Part shown: piece after piece, positions 1-13,392 of the stretch
Layout of the letters: each line of letters starts with the position of its first letter
How positions within the stretch are numbered: the first letter of the stretch is position 1
Assembly: GCA_002917075.1 (NCBI GenBank)
Contig: NTMA01000040.1
Span: 62,001-126,000, forward strand
DNA length: 64,000 nucleotides
Direction: 5' to 3'
DNA from: Hawksworthiomyces lignivorus
Lineage: Eukaryota; Ascomycota; Sordariomycetes; Ophiostomatales; Ophiostomataceae
The notes under the pieces: generated by a model
What the model was told of the DNA's origin: nothing
What the model saw: only the letters and a program-made list of their open reading frames with translations
The model's database searches: none
Program-made: the position numbers and the translations under genes

Positions 1-463
1 TGCGGGAGATGAAGCGCGTGCGGGCGGGCTCGGGGGTCTCCTTTTCCAAAAAGTACTGGCGCGCCAGCTTCATGGCGGCCTCCATGGCCTCGGACCCGGA
101 GCAGACAATGTACGCCCGCGCCATGTGGCCGTCGGTGGAGTCGACGAGGAGGCGGCAGAGCTCCTCGCAGGCCTGGCTGGTGTAGAAGGTGGTGGAGCAG
201 TAGGCGATCTCGCCCATCTGCTTCATGGCCGCCTCCACCACGCGGCGGTCGCCGTGCCCGATGCAGGCGACGGCGGCGCCGCCGCAGGCGTCAAAGATGC
301 GGCGGCCGTCGTCGAGGACCAGGTAGCTTCCCTCGCCCCGCTCAATGGACGGAAACCCCTGGCGGAGCTGCCGGTGCAAAACCGCCGACTCGGCGGAGGC
401 CGCCGGCGCAGGTGCGGCGGCAGCAGCAGCAGCGGGAGCCCCGTCAACTTGCAGAGAAGACAT
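1..463 (-). CDS. Class III aminotransferase, N-terminal part (gene continues past the left edge)
   Basis: This is the 5' part of a PLP-dependent class III (ornithine/GABA/omega-type) aminotransferase, which would move an amino group from an omega-amino donor to a keto acid. The ATG is at 463 and 154 codons are open to the window edge without a stop. After an Ala-rich leader of about 25 residues comes the usual N-terminal pattern of the family: GEGSYLVLDDGRRIFDACGG (substrate entry strand), then GHGDRRVVEAA, then YCSTTFYTSQACEELCRLL, then the PLP-phosphate-binding segment CSGSEAMEAAMKLARQYF. The catalytic lysine would lie beyond the window. The Ala-rich leader shows no clear mitochondrial signal. 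The substrate cannot be told from this part; single fungal class III enzymes occur in primary metabolism and in secondary-metabolite clusters. Confidence 0.85.
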   Translation of the reverse strand, partial: MSSLQVDGAPAAAAAAAPAPAASAESAVLHRQLRQGFPSIERGEGSYLVLDDGRRIFDACGGAAVACIGHGDRRVVEAAMKQMGEIAYCSTTFYTSQACEELCRLLVDSTDGHMARAYIVCSGSEAMEAAMKLARQYFLEKETPEPARTRFISR

Positions 464-2958
464 GATTGTATATAAATATCGATTGGGTATTTATTTACTC
501 TTCTGTGCTGTGCACAGTTATAGAGGGAGGTCTAAGTCTTAGACGCAGAGATGTGTATAAGAGAGAAGCGCAGGATGCAAGTGTGGAGAAATGATAACAA
601 GCCAAGCAACGATGGGTGAGTTTGTAGGTTGTAAGTTGCTAAGTTCACTTAAAAGACTAACACTTGGTTAGAACTAATAAAACTAGTAAGGAATAAGGTC
701 TTAGCTGCATAGATATAGCGCTGCAGGAGTTAGACTTGCTAAAGTCTGAGTTCCGAATGGGAAAGCCGACAAAATGGAACACCAGGCGAAGCTAACACTG
801 GAGAAGCAACCAGTGCCGACGACGGAGCAAGCAAGCAAGTCTGCAGACGAACTAGCTTGCAAGCTTTCAGCCTTGAAAACACAGGACGATGCTTTCTCCG
901 CATTGACCTGTTCATTTTTTTTTTTTTTTGTTTCTTTTCTTCTTTTCTCTTTCTATCATTATGAGGCGCCGATGTAAAGAAATCTCCGCGCAAGGGGCTC
1001 TCTTCTCCCGGGCAAGAAACAGGAAATGCAGCGAGTTGTAGAGACAGAATTCGTTTGCATGCATCACAAGAGAAGCTAATAGAGAAAAGGAAGTTGCCGG
1101 GCAGAATGAAACCTATATTCGTGATATAATATAATAGGTTGTTGGGCACACCTCATCGACTGCATGCCCAATGCACATATTCACAGAAGGGGAAAAGGGC
1201 AAAACAAAGAAGCAGGCGATCAACATCATATAAATCATGTGTCTGTGTAAGTGCAAGAGTACATACTTGGAAAAGCAGGGGCAGATAGTAAGCTCTTAGG
1301 GAATCGCTTGGAAGAGACGTTCTCGCCCCATTATGTGAGCAGCCTCTCTTATTCTTTTTCCACGCTGCTTCTCTTGCGACTTTTCATTTCTTGGAGTGCC
1401 TCTCATGTTGGCGATTCACGACATCTGATGCCCGACGACATCTGCTGGTTATCAGCATCACAGCGACTACGACCGAACACTGCCACCACATTGACCTATC
1501 TGTTACTGTGCCATGCTTCTGGATTTCCCCCTTACTATATTCCCCCTCCTTTTTCTAGCCTATCGTCTTGCTGCAGATTAGGTGCATCCGCCCATCGGAC
1601 TCAGAAGTGCGTGTCCTTAACTTCCTTTAATTCCATCCAGTTGAAGTTGCGATGAAGAATCCTCAACACATATCCCTCCCCACAAGGAATAGGTCTGCCC
1701 TCTTTTTCGTCTGATAATACGGAGTATTGGCGGAGATTGGATGAGGAATGCATGGGTAAGACATTCTTGAGAAAGGCTCTTCTAGAGCCAGGAGAAGCTG
1801 TCCAGTCCCGCCGCATAAAATATAACCGCTGGATGTTAACCACCACGTGCTTGAGTGCACTTATGACCACATCTGAACGCAGCCTGAGCAGCCAAGCGAT
1901 GACGCATTTTGCTTCGCCTAACGGAAAAGGTAGAACATCTCATGTGCAACGCGATGCTACCATTTCTTGTTCTATCTCTCCTGTTACTTCTTGTGATCCC
2001 CTGCTGCATTTCCTCACCGGTCAGACTGCGAGTGGGAAACACCTTTTCAGTACTCCGGTGGTTTGCAGATCACATTTTCTCATTGCTGCTGCTTGTCCTC
2101 CAAACGCAGACGCTGTCTTATAGACTATCAACCAATGACGGCGGATCACCCACATTATATCATATATCAGATGTCGAGTTTGGGTTCTGTTTGCGCCACC
2201 AGCTTCCATCCCGGATCACTTTCTAGTAATGCAAGCCAAAATGGCAGTGTGCATCCCCTTGCATAGCGCCATCTCAGGATTTACTATGCATTCCTTTCTG
2301 TAAAATAATCCGATCGTTTCCGCAAATTGTTGGTTCAGATTACCATTTCTTGTCCTACAACACTCCGAAGACAGCCCAGGTGACCAACACTGCTGGATTC
2401 AACACTGCTGCATTACCCCAATTCGGGAAGAGAGAAAAATAAGAAGAGGTTTGCTTGGTTTGAGCCAACCTCATATGCCACAGCAAAGCAAATTGGGCCG
2501 CTACCGCAGCAGGCAAGGGTTTTTTATTATTTTTTTTTTTTAACCTTTCTCGCCGATTATGTTCGGCGAGGACAAAAGACATCCTTGGACTCTGTATCAT
2601 CCGCCCTATTTGACAGCCTCATTTTTGCCTCCAGTCCAAAAGCTAGCCCTATCAGAGAAATATAGGCAGAAATACTTATCAAGTAGCCACAATGCGCTAT
2701 TCTATTGATCCGCACTTCGTATCTTTTCATCCTTCTGGCTTTCGCATACTGCACAGCAGTCATCAAGCTCATCCCAAAATGGACACGAGAGACTCTTACA
2801 GCGATTCATGCACTAATAAGTAAATTGTACGGAGTAGTATAGTGGTTTATTGCACAGGCGCCTAAGAACGCTAGTTAAATAGAGAGCACGGGCCACTAAA
2901 ACGCGAAGTCGGCTGATTGGCTGAATAGATAGGAGAAAAAGGGCAAAAAAACCACTTA
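464..2958. other. Gene-free stretch between the aminotransferase and MCM3
   Basis: About 2.5 kb with no reading frame that I can support on either strand. Open frames are below 140 codons, have no recognisable domain and lack a consistent intron structure. The stretch contains T-rich tracts (919-930, 2530-2542) and the 9-mer TACGGAGTA at 1718 and 2828. It must hold the promoters of the two divergently transcribed flanking genes. Confidence 0.6.
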
Positions 2959-2982
2959 ACGCGTGAACGCGTCCAGACGCGT
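2959..2982. promoter_or_regulatory. Three MluI cell-cycle boxes (ACGCGT) upstream of MCM3
   Basis: Perfect palindromic ACGCGT words lie at 2959-2964, 2967-2972 and 2977-2982, about 235-260 bp before the MCM3 start codon. ACGCGT is the MCB site bound by MBF/DSC1 (Swi6 with an Mbp1/Res-type subunit), which drives G1/S transcription of replication genes in yeasts. Three copies within 24 bp next to an MCM gene is the arrangement expected for an MBF target. The assignment rests on the known motif; binding is inferred. Confidence 0.75.
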
Positions 2983-3215
2983 TTCTCCTGCCCCCTCTAT
3001 CGGGCTACTAATTCTCTTCTGCATCTGCAACTCATTAAACTTTCCATCACCCCCTCCCACTCTCTCTCTCCTCATTGTCTTTACTGCTTTGAGATTTCCC
3101 TGTCTCTCTCTTGATTGATTGACTCATTGATTGCTTTCAGGGACATTGAGGCAAACATCGACATCGACTGAGAGCTCTCTTTTTGTCTTGTCAACAAAGC
3201 TATCGGTGGGCAAAG

Positions 3216-6819
<3,604 letters not shown>

Positions 6820-8408
6820 TCAGTCGCGGAGCAGCCCGCGCTTGCGCAGGCGGGCCTCGTAGGCGGCGAGGCGGTCGTCGACGCGGACGCCGTTCCAGGT
6901 CTCGCGGCCGAGGGCGTCGCGGCCCAGGCGGGGCACGCCGACCTGCTCGATGGCGAAGCTGGCGGCGACGTTGCCCCAGACGGCGGCCTCGTCGAGGGTC
7001 TTGCCGCGGGCGACGGCGACGGTGAAGCCGCCGAGGAAGGCGTTGCCGCCGCCGGTGGGGTCGACGACGGCGGGGGGCCGGTCTGCGTCCGCGTCTGCGT
7101 TACTTACTGCCGCAGCATTGCCCGATAGGGCCGGGATCCACACCTCGAGCCCCGGGTCGATCTCGATCTCCTCGCGGGCGATGGACCCCTCGGCGTCCTG
7201 CAGCAGGCCGGCAAAGAGCGCCTCCATGTCCGTGTCCGGGCGCAGGCCGCCGTGCAGGTTCTGCTTGGACGCGGCAGCACGCTTCTGCTGTTTTGGTTTG
7301 GGCTTGGACGACGCCGTCGCCGCCGCCGCCGAGGAGTCCGACGCGCGCAGGCGGCGCCGGCCGCCGTTCCTCGCGACGTAGCAGCCGTGCTCGGCGGCGC
7401 GCACGACCAGGGCGTAGGACTGCAGCGGCATGGCGGACAGCAGCTGCTCGCAGGCGCGCTCGACGGCGGCCTTGGACAGCTGGCCCGTGCGCGGGTCCAG
7501 GCCGCCGTCCGGGTCGCCCATGTAGCCGGCCAGCTCGGCGTGGTTGGGGCTGCACACGTCGACGACGGGCAGCGTGTTGGTGCAGTCCAGCAGCTCGTCG
7601 GGCGTGCAGCGGTCCGGCACGGGCTCCCAGATAATGTACGGCCGCGCCAGCAGGCCCGCGGGCGCGGCGTCGCCCAGCGCCTCGACGGCCTCCCGCCGCC
7701 GCGACCGGATGTCGGCGACCAGGTCGCGGCACCGGGCGGCCGAGCTAATAATGTGGAAGGCCCGCGCCATCAGCAGCGACGGCGGCAGGTCCTGGGCGGT
7801 CAGCCGCTTCTTGGGCGTGGTGTAGCGGAAGGCGCGGTGCTCGCCGGCGTCGTAGCCGTTCCAGCCGCGCGTGGTCAGGCGCTCCGGGTCGTGGCGCATG
7901 ACCACGGCGGTCTGCCAGCTGTCGATCAGATCGCCCATGGCGACGGGGAAATCCGATCCCTGGTCGACGACCCACCCGACCGCCCGAGACAGCTGGGGCG
8001 GCGGAGAGAACAGCCGGGCGCCGAGGGCCGCATAGCTGCCGGCGCCGCCGAGGATGTCGCGGACCGGCGGCCGCGGTGGCAGATACTCGATCTCGTCTAG
8101 GCAGGGGTTTTAGGACGCAAGACACAAAAACACTTGGGTTCTGGCAATCCCTTTTTTAAAAAAAAAAAGGGAAAAAAAAAAAAAAAAAAAAAAAGCTCAC
8201 CAATGATAAACATGCCCAGCGTGACAAAGTCCACAATGCCGTCCGGCGGCCCCTCGGCCGTCTCCTGACTGCGGCCGTGGCCGCAGCCGTTTACCATGGC
8301 GGAGTTTTCCATATTGTTGCTGCCGCCGCTTCCGCCGTTGCCGTCACTGGCGCTCTGCTTGAAGCTCAGTGACCCAAACGACTGCTCAAGATCGCTGCTC
8401 ACGGCCAT
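6820..8408 (-). CDS. MAK32: Mak32-like PfkB-fold protein
   Basis: Ribokinase/PfkB-fold protein of the fungal Mak32 type. Exon 1 is 8201-8408 and exon 2 is 6820-8096, giving 494 aa. The ATG at 8408 is the first in frame. The 104-bp intron carries a 23-base A/T homopolymer and joins MFII to DEIEYLPPRPPVRDILGGAG. The GGAGSYAALGARLF block (about residues 80-97) is the PfkB N-terminal sugar-side motif, and DPTGGGNAFLGGF (about 414-426) occupies the C-terminal signature. Residue 421 is Asn where active kinases of the superfamily have the catalytic Asp (GAGD), so kinase activity is doubtful. A Lys/Ala/Ser-rich insertion sits near residues 285-315. In S. cerevisiae Mak32 is needed for stability of L-A dsRNA virus particles; whether that role applies here is unknown. 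Confidence 0.82.
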
Positions 8409-8584
8409 TGGAGAAGACGGCCTGCCGAGCAAGAATACCGGCTAGCAGACATACAGCGCGACACAGCCGCGGACAGGAGCAAGTTTCCAGAAGAGAAAAA
8501 GCAGGGAATCGCCTGATCCTCTGGGGCCTCTTCCAAGGTTCGGATACAGTGGATCGCCTGTGAGAAATACGAGACGTGAGAAGA

Positions 8585-8652
8585 AATGAATGAGTCGACC
8601 GGATGAATGAATCAGTGAATCAATCAATGAGTGAATGAATAAAAAAAAAAAA
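8585..8652. repeat. Imperfect GAAT/AATC microsatellite
   Basis: Tetranucleotide units AATG/AATC recur through about 65 bp (GAATGAATCAGTGAATCAAT and neighbours) and end in a 12-base A run. It lies upstream of the Mak32-like gene. Confidence 0.7.
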
Positions 8653-9137
8653 GGTGAGACGAGATGGTGAAGAAAAGGCGCTAGTGAAAACGAGAATAGC
8701 CTGTCAATCTATCGATAGACCCGTTGGGCTAGTAGCGAACGCAGTCGGGTATGAAAGTCCAAGAGATACGGACAGAGAGAGAGAAAGAGAGAGAAATAGA
8801 TGACGAGAGAGAGCCAATTACAGCCAAGAAAGAAGGGGATCAAGAGCAATCAATACGAGAATTACAGCGAAAGAAGACAAGACGTCAGCTAAACTGTCGA
8901 GCGCAGACAGAAAGGGTTCGACCGCCAGAAGAAAGAAAAGGGAGAGAGAGAAGCAGCTTTGTCAAACTTTGTTCTTGTTGCAGTCGTCCAGTCACAGACG
9001 CCGGTCTTGCATCAAGGCAAGGCATCCAAAACGGCATAAGTGCAGGCTTTTTCGTTAAATTGGCTGCTTTTTTTTTTTTGTTCTGTCGCCAGCTGTCCAG
9101 TAGAGGCCTGGCCAAGACAGTCGAGACGGTCTACGCC

Positions 9138-9210
9138 GTAGTAGTAATAGTAGTCGTCGTAGTAGTCTTAGTAGCCGTAGTAGCAGCGGTAGTACTCGGT
9201 AGTATATATG
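9138..9210. repeat. Imperfect GTA trinucleotide repeat
   Basis: GTAGTAGTAATAGTAGTCGT and similar units run for about 70 bp with interruptions. No coding context is supported. Confidence 0.65.
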
Positions 9211-9554
9211 TGGCAGTCCAGTATTAAAATAGTAAAAAGGACGATATAGATCCAGGGGCGTGGTAAGATATCCGACTATAAACATATGATAAGATGGAAA
9301 TCAGAGACTATTATTATGGTCCTTAGTACGACCTAATGAGAGGGACCGCCAGGCCTATTTATTCGTAGGCCAGGCTGCGGATGTGCGAGTAATAACTGAA
9401 CTGTCTGTCCATCTCTCTCGTAATGACTCTCGGACTTTGGCGCAAGATCGACCCAAACCGGCTGCCGGTGACGAACATCACAGCCCATGGCTCGTTCCCG
9501 CCAAGTCGACAAATACACGGGGGTACCCGACAGAAGAGAAAGAGGGACAAGAAA

Positions 9555-9560
<6 letters not shown>

Positions 9561-9589
<29 letters not shown>
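9561..9589. repeat. AGAC tetranucleotide microsatellite
   Basis: About seven perfect AGAC units in tandem, preceded by an AG-rich run and followed by CA-rich sequence. Confidence 0.85.
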
Positions 9590-10076
9590 CGCACAGCAGA
9601 GAAAAGGATAGAGAGAGACATACACACACTCTCACTCACACACCAGGCTGCCTACACTACCCTCACTACCTCCACTACCTTCACTGCACACCTGCACGGT
9701 GCTGCTTTTGGAAGGCTCTTCTTCCTCATCCCACATTCTCCGTCTATCTGAGCTTCCAGGTCTGGACTTCTGGACATCTGGACATCTGGCCGTGAGCCTG
9801 TGAACGGACTGTAGCCCTCCATTTGGTGCCTGGCAACTGTCTTCTTGCGTCGTATCGCCCCCTCTCTCGCCAATTTCAGCACTAGTGCCCTGCTCACCTT
9901 AGCTACATTCTCCTGCAGACAATGCAGGCCTGCGCGCGCATTCTAGCAGCCTGCAGGTCTGGCCATGCTGCAGGGTACGAGTATACCTATATACATGTAC
10001 GGATACGTCAAGGACGCAATTAATATGCAACCAGCGCCGTGGCGTGTCAGCTGTTCGCTTTCTAGGAAGGCTCAGT

Positions 10077-10089
10077 GGGGGGGGGGGGG
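10077..10089. repeat. 13-base G homopolymer
   Basis: An uninterrupted G run, unusual among the A/T homopolymers of this window. It could be a sequencing or assembly weak point. Confidence 0.8.
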
Positions 10090-10194
10090 CTATTAAAGAA
10101 TGCCGAAAATATAGGGAGACAAAGGTCCCTTATAGGACAGCGCTCTCTGCTGTTTGTAATCATTGCATAGAAACTATAGTGGCAGTAAGACGAA

Positions 10195-10260
10195 CAATAC
10201 AGACTACAGGCTACAGACTCAGACTGCAGACTAACTACAGACTGCAAACTACAGAGCACT
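10195..10260. repeat. Minisatellite with ACTACAGACT-like units
   Basis: Units such as ACAGACTACAGGCT, ACAGACTCAGACTGC and AGACTAACTACAGACTGC recur in tandem over about 65 bp with point differences. No gene covers it. Confidence 0.65.
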
Positions 10261-10415
10261 GATATTATCCTGTACATGTAGCTTACCTGTGCTGTATTCC
10301 TCGTAATACATAATACTCCGTGCTTGAGCTGACATCCCCCCCCCAATGTACTGTACATAATGCAGTGACAGGGGGCGTGTTCTTCAGAGGGGCGTGGCCC
10401 TAGCGCCAGGAGCTT

Positions 10416-10520
10416 CCATAGTTTGTTCCAGTTGTTCTTGCCGTTCCAGCTATTCCTGCTGTTCTTGCTGTTCCAGTTGTTTCCAGTCCTGCCAGTTGCT
10501 CCAGTCGTTCCATCCGTCCC
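10416..10520. repeat. Minisatellite with GTTCCAGTTGTTCTTG-like units
   Basis: Units built from GTTCCAG, TTGTTCTT and CTGTTCTTGC recur about seven times over 100 bp in the upstream region of CAP. Frames that cross it give Ser/Cys-rich or Asn/Trp-rich low-complexity peptides, so I treat it as non-coding. Confidence 0.6.
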
Positions 10521-11152
10521 AGGTAAGTAGTGCAGGTGCTTGCCCTGTAGTGCTCTCCTGCTCTCCTTCCCTTGCCAAAAAAAAAAGGTCACTGTCCCAC
10601 CTGCTCACGCCAGGAAGTGACTACCCTCCCGCTCTCCCTAGGCCAGCCCACTCCTGCCAGCCCATCAGGGGTAATTTACAGCACACATTTGATCTCTCTC
10701 GTCGCCGCAAATCCCCCGTCACAGGACTGCAGGAAAGCTCGACAGCAAAACCTTCCGCGCTTCAAAAAAAAACATCTCCGGCCTTCAACCACATCTTCAG
10801 GCGATCCAGGCAGCCACTGAAATCCTCCCCGTTCCTCCTCTTCCGTCATTTGCATTTGCTCTTTAGCTCCTTTGATTTTTTTTTTTCCCTGCTGCCTGAT
10901 ATTTGCTCATTTGTTTATATCCCATCTTCTCTTTGCGTGTTTCCCTGTTCTCTGCATCTGCTCTTCTCTCCTTTCCAGCAGCTGCCTCTCAATTCGAGCT
11001 CTCCCGTGTCTGCTCTGCGCATCTCCAGAGTTGCCGCGTGCCGACTGCCAACTGCCCCCTTCCCGGCTACGAATTCCAGCGACTTCACCTCTGCTCCGTC
11101 TCTCCTCTTGGGTCACAAGCTAATCCCATCCCCGTATCACATTCCGCCCAAG

Positions 11153-13031
11153 ATGGCGACCAACAATATGCACAACCTGACGACGCTCATCAAGCGGTAA
11201 TTCTCCCTCCCTCCCCCCCACGCCATCTTCTGCGCCAAGACGCATGCGGTGGCCAATGTCCAGGTCATTCGGCTCAATTGGCTAACTTTTTCTGTTCTCA
11301 GACTCGAGGCTGCCACCGCACGCCTCGAGGACATTGCGTCGTCCACCATCGAGCTGCCCCAGGCCGTTCCCGGCCTCCAGCAGACCATCGCCTCGCCCGC
11401 CTCCGGCGTCTCGTCCGTCTCGACCCCGGCCCCCGCCGCCGCTGCGCCGGCAGCGCGAGCTGCACCAGTCGCGCCAGCAGCTCCCGTCGAGCCCCTGCCA
11501 GAGTCCATTGAAGAGTTCGACGTCTTCCTCTCCGGCACCATTGCCAAGTACGTCGACCTGAGCAACAAGCTCGGCGGTGCCGTCGCCGAGCAGGCCGCCA
11601 AGGTCCTGGAGGGCTTCCGCGCTCAGCGCACCTTCTTGCTCATCACCACCAAGGCCAAGAAGCCCGACATGACCGGCTCTGAGATGTCCGTCTACCAGGA
11701 CCTGCTGAAGCCCATCCAAGAGGCCCTCATGGCCGCCACCGCCATCAAGGACTCCCACCGCGGCTCGCCCGACTTCAACCACCTCAGCAGCGTCGCCGAG
11801 GGCATCATAATGCTCGCCTGGGTCACCGTCGAGAACCGGCCCTACAAGCACGTCGAGGAGTCGCTGGGCTCGGCACAGTTCTTTGGCAACCGCGTTCTGA
11901 AGGAGTTCAAGGACAAGTACGTACATTCCCACACAAAGAGTCGAGCTGGTCCCCTTTTCCAGTAGGAAAGAAATAGAAGCTAACAGGGCCCTCCCCGCAA
12001 ACTGCAGAGATCCCCAGCAGCTCGAATGGGTACAGTCCTTCTACCAGGTGTTCCGCGACCTGACCGACTACGTCAAGCAATACTTTAGCAACGGCATCCC
12101 CTGGAACGCGAAGGGCCAACCAGCGCAGCAGGTAGCCAAGGAGGTCACCGCCTCCTCCGCCGGTGCAGCGCCCGCCGCAGCGCTTCCTCCTCCCCCTCCT
12201 CCCCCAACTGGCGGTCTGCCGCCGCCTCCGCCGCCGCCCGGTCCGCCGCCCGTCCTGCAGATCAAGGAAGAAGGCGCCGCGCCCAAGGCCTCCGGCACCG
12301 CACACGACGCAATGTTCTCGGAGATCAACAAGGGCGAGGCGGTCACCAAGGGCCTTCGCAAGGTCGACAAGTCGCAGATGACGCACAAGAACCCGGCGCT
12401 GCGGGCGGGCTCGACCGTCTCGGGCGCCAGCGGACCCCGCGGCAAGAGCCCCGTGCCGGGCAAGAAGCCAAAGCCCGAGAGCATGCGCGTCAAGAAGCCG
12501 CCCAAGAAGGAGCTCGACGGCAACAAGTGGACCATTGAGAACTACGACAAGGAGGCCGTGGCGGCCCTCGGCGGCAGGCCCATCGAGATCGAGGCCAGCA
12601 TCAACCAGTCCATCCTGATCAGCAAGTGCTCCAACACCACCGTCATCGTGCGCGGCAAGGGCAACGCTGTCACCATCGAGAACACGAGCCGCCTCTCGCT
12701 GGTCGTCGAGACCCTGGTGTCGTCCGTCGACGTCGTCAAGTCTCAGAACTTTGCCCTGCAGGTCATGGGCACCATCCCCACCGTGCTGCTGAACCAGGTC
12801 GACGGCGCCCAGGTCTACCTGAGCAAGGAGAGCACCTCCACCAAGGTCTTTATGAGCCAGACCGAAGGCGTCAACCTCAACGTCCTGGCGCCGTCCGAGG
12901 CCAACGGCAACGCCGACGACGAGGACGACGAGGGCGACTACAAGGAGGTGCCGCTGCCCTCGCAGATATGCTCCTACTTTGACACCGAAAAGGGCGAGCT
13001 CGTCAGCGAGATCGTGTCGCACGCGGGCTAG
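11153..13031 (+). CDS. SRV2: Adenylyl cyclase-associated protein (CAP/Srv2)
   Basis: Actin-monomer recycling factor, also linked to Ras/adenylyl cyclase signalling in yeast; cytosolic. Exons are 11153-11196, 11302-11916 and 12008-13031, giving 560 aa. The N-terminal 40 residues (LTTLIKRLEAATARLEDI) form the coiled-coil oligomerisation and cyclase-binding segment. The helical folded domain follows (PESIEEFDVFL, KYVDLSNKLGG, FGNRVLKEFKDKDPQQLEW). A proline-rich linker with two runs of seven prolines (coded by about 12184-12250) should bind profilin or SH3 partners. The C-terminal half is the CARP beta-helix domain (LDGNKWTIENYD, then INQSILISKCSNTTVIVRGK), which binds ADP-actin, and it ends SEIVSHAG. 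Domain order and length are those of a complete fungal CAP. Introns are 105 and 91 bp. Confidence 0.95.
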
Positions 13032-13392
13032 AGAGAGTGTGTGTGAGAGGGGTGGACCTGTGTTGGGGAGATTTGGAGCGGGGGGAAGAGGAGATTACAG
13101 AGCATGCGTGTATTTCGAGCTGTGGCGTGGCGTGTTCCCGTTCTGTGGCGTGTTGATGTATTTAGATATTTTTTTTACATTACAACTTTGTATACAGGGG
13201 ATGGTAATGCAACGTTGAAAAACTTGATTTTAAACATTGATGAGAAAAAAAAACCGTCTACTGGTGTGCAATTCTATGCGGCATATATACAAAGGCTCCC
13301 TCTAAACCTAAAGGACAAACATAATGTGGCTTTTTAACAATAAATAATCTCCCCGTCCATCTACCTCCCGAACACTGGCAGTGTTTACAGCT
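13032..13392. other. Intergenic, convergent 3' ends of CAP and CAT2
   Basis: 361 bp between convergent genes. It is AT-rich, with T- and A-rich runs that could be polyadenylation signals (13162-13180, 13242-13252). No gene seen. Confidence 0.6.

Larger units (their letters stand above)
8409..11152. other. Gene-free, repeat-rich stretch between the Mak32-like gene and CAP
   Basis: 2.7 kb upstream of both divergently transcribed flanking genes. No reading frame has a recognisable domain. It is packed with simple repeats: GAAT-type, GTA-type, AGAC-type, a 13-base G run and two minisatellites, each listed separately. The last 300 bp before CAP are pyrimidine-rich (CTTTTCCC, CCTCTTCC), typical of a fungal leader and promoter. 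Confidence 0.6.

Noticed and set aside
10394..11200. A 268-codon frame overlapping the start of CAP
   Set aside because: Low-complexity Ser/Cys/Pro translation of a minisatellite and pyrimidine-rich leader; in a different frame from CAP.
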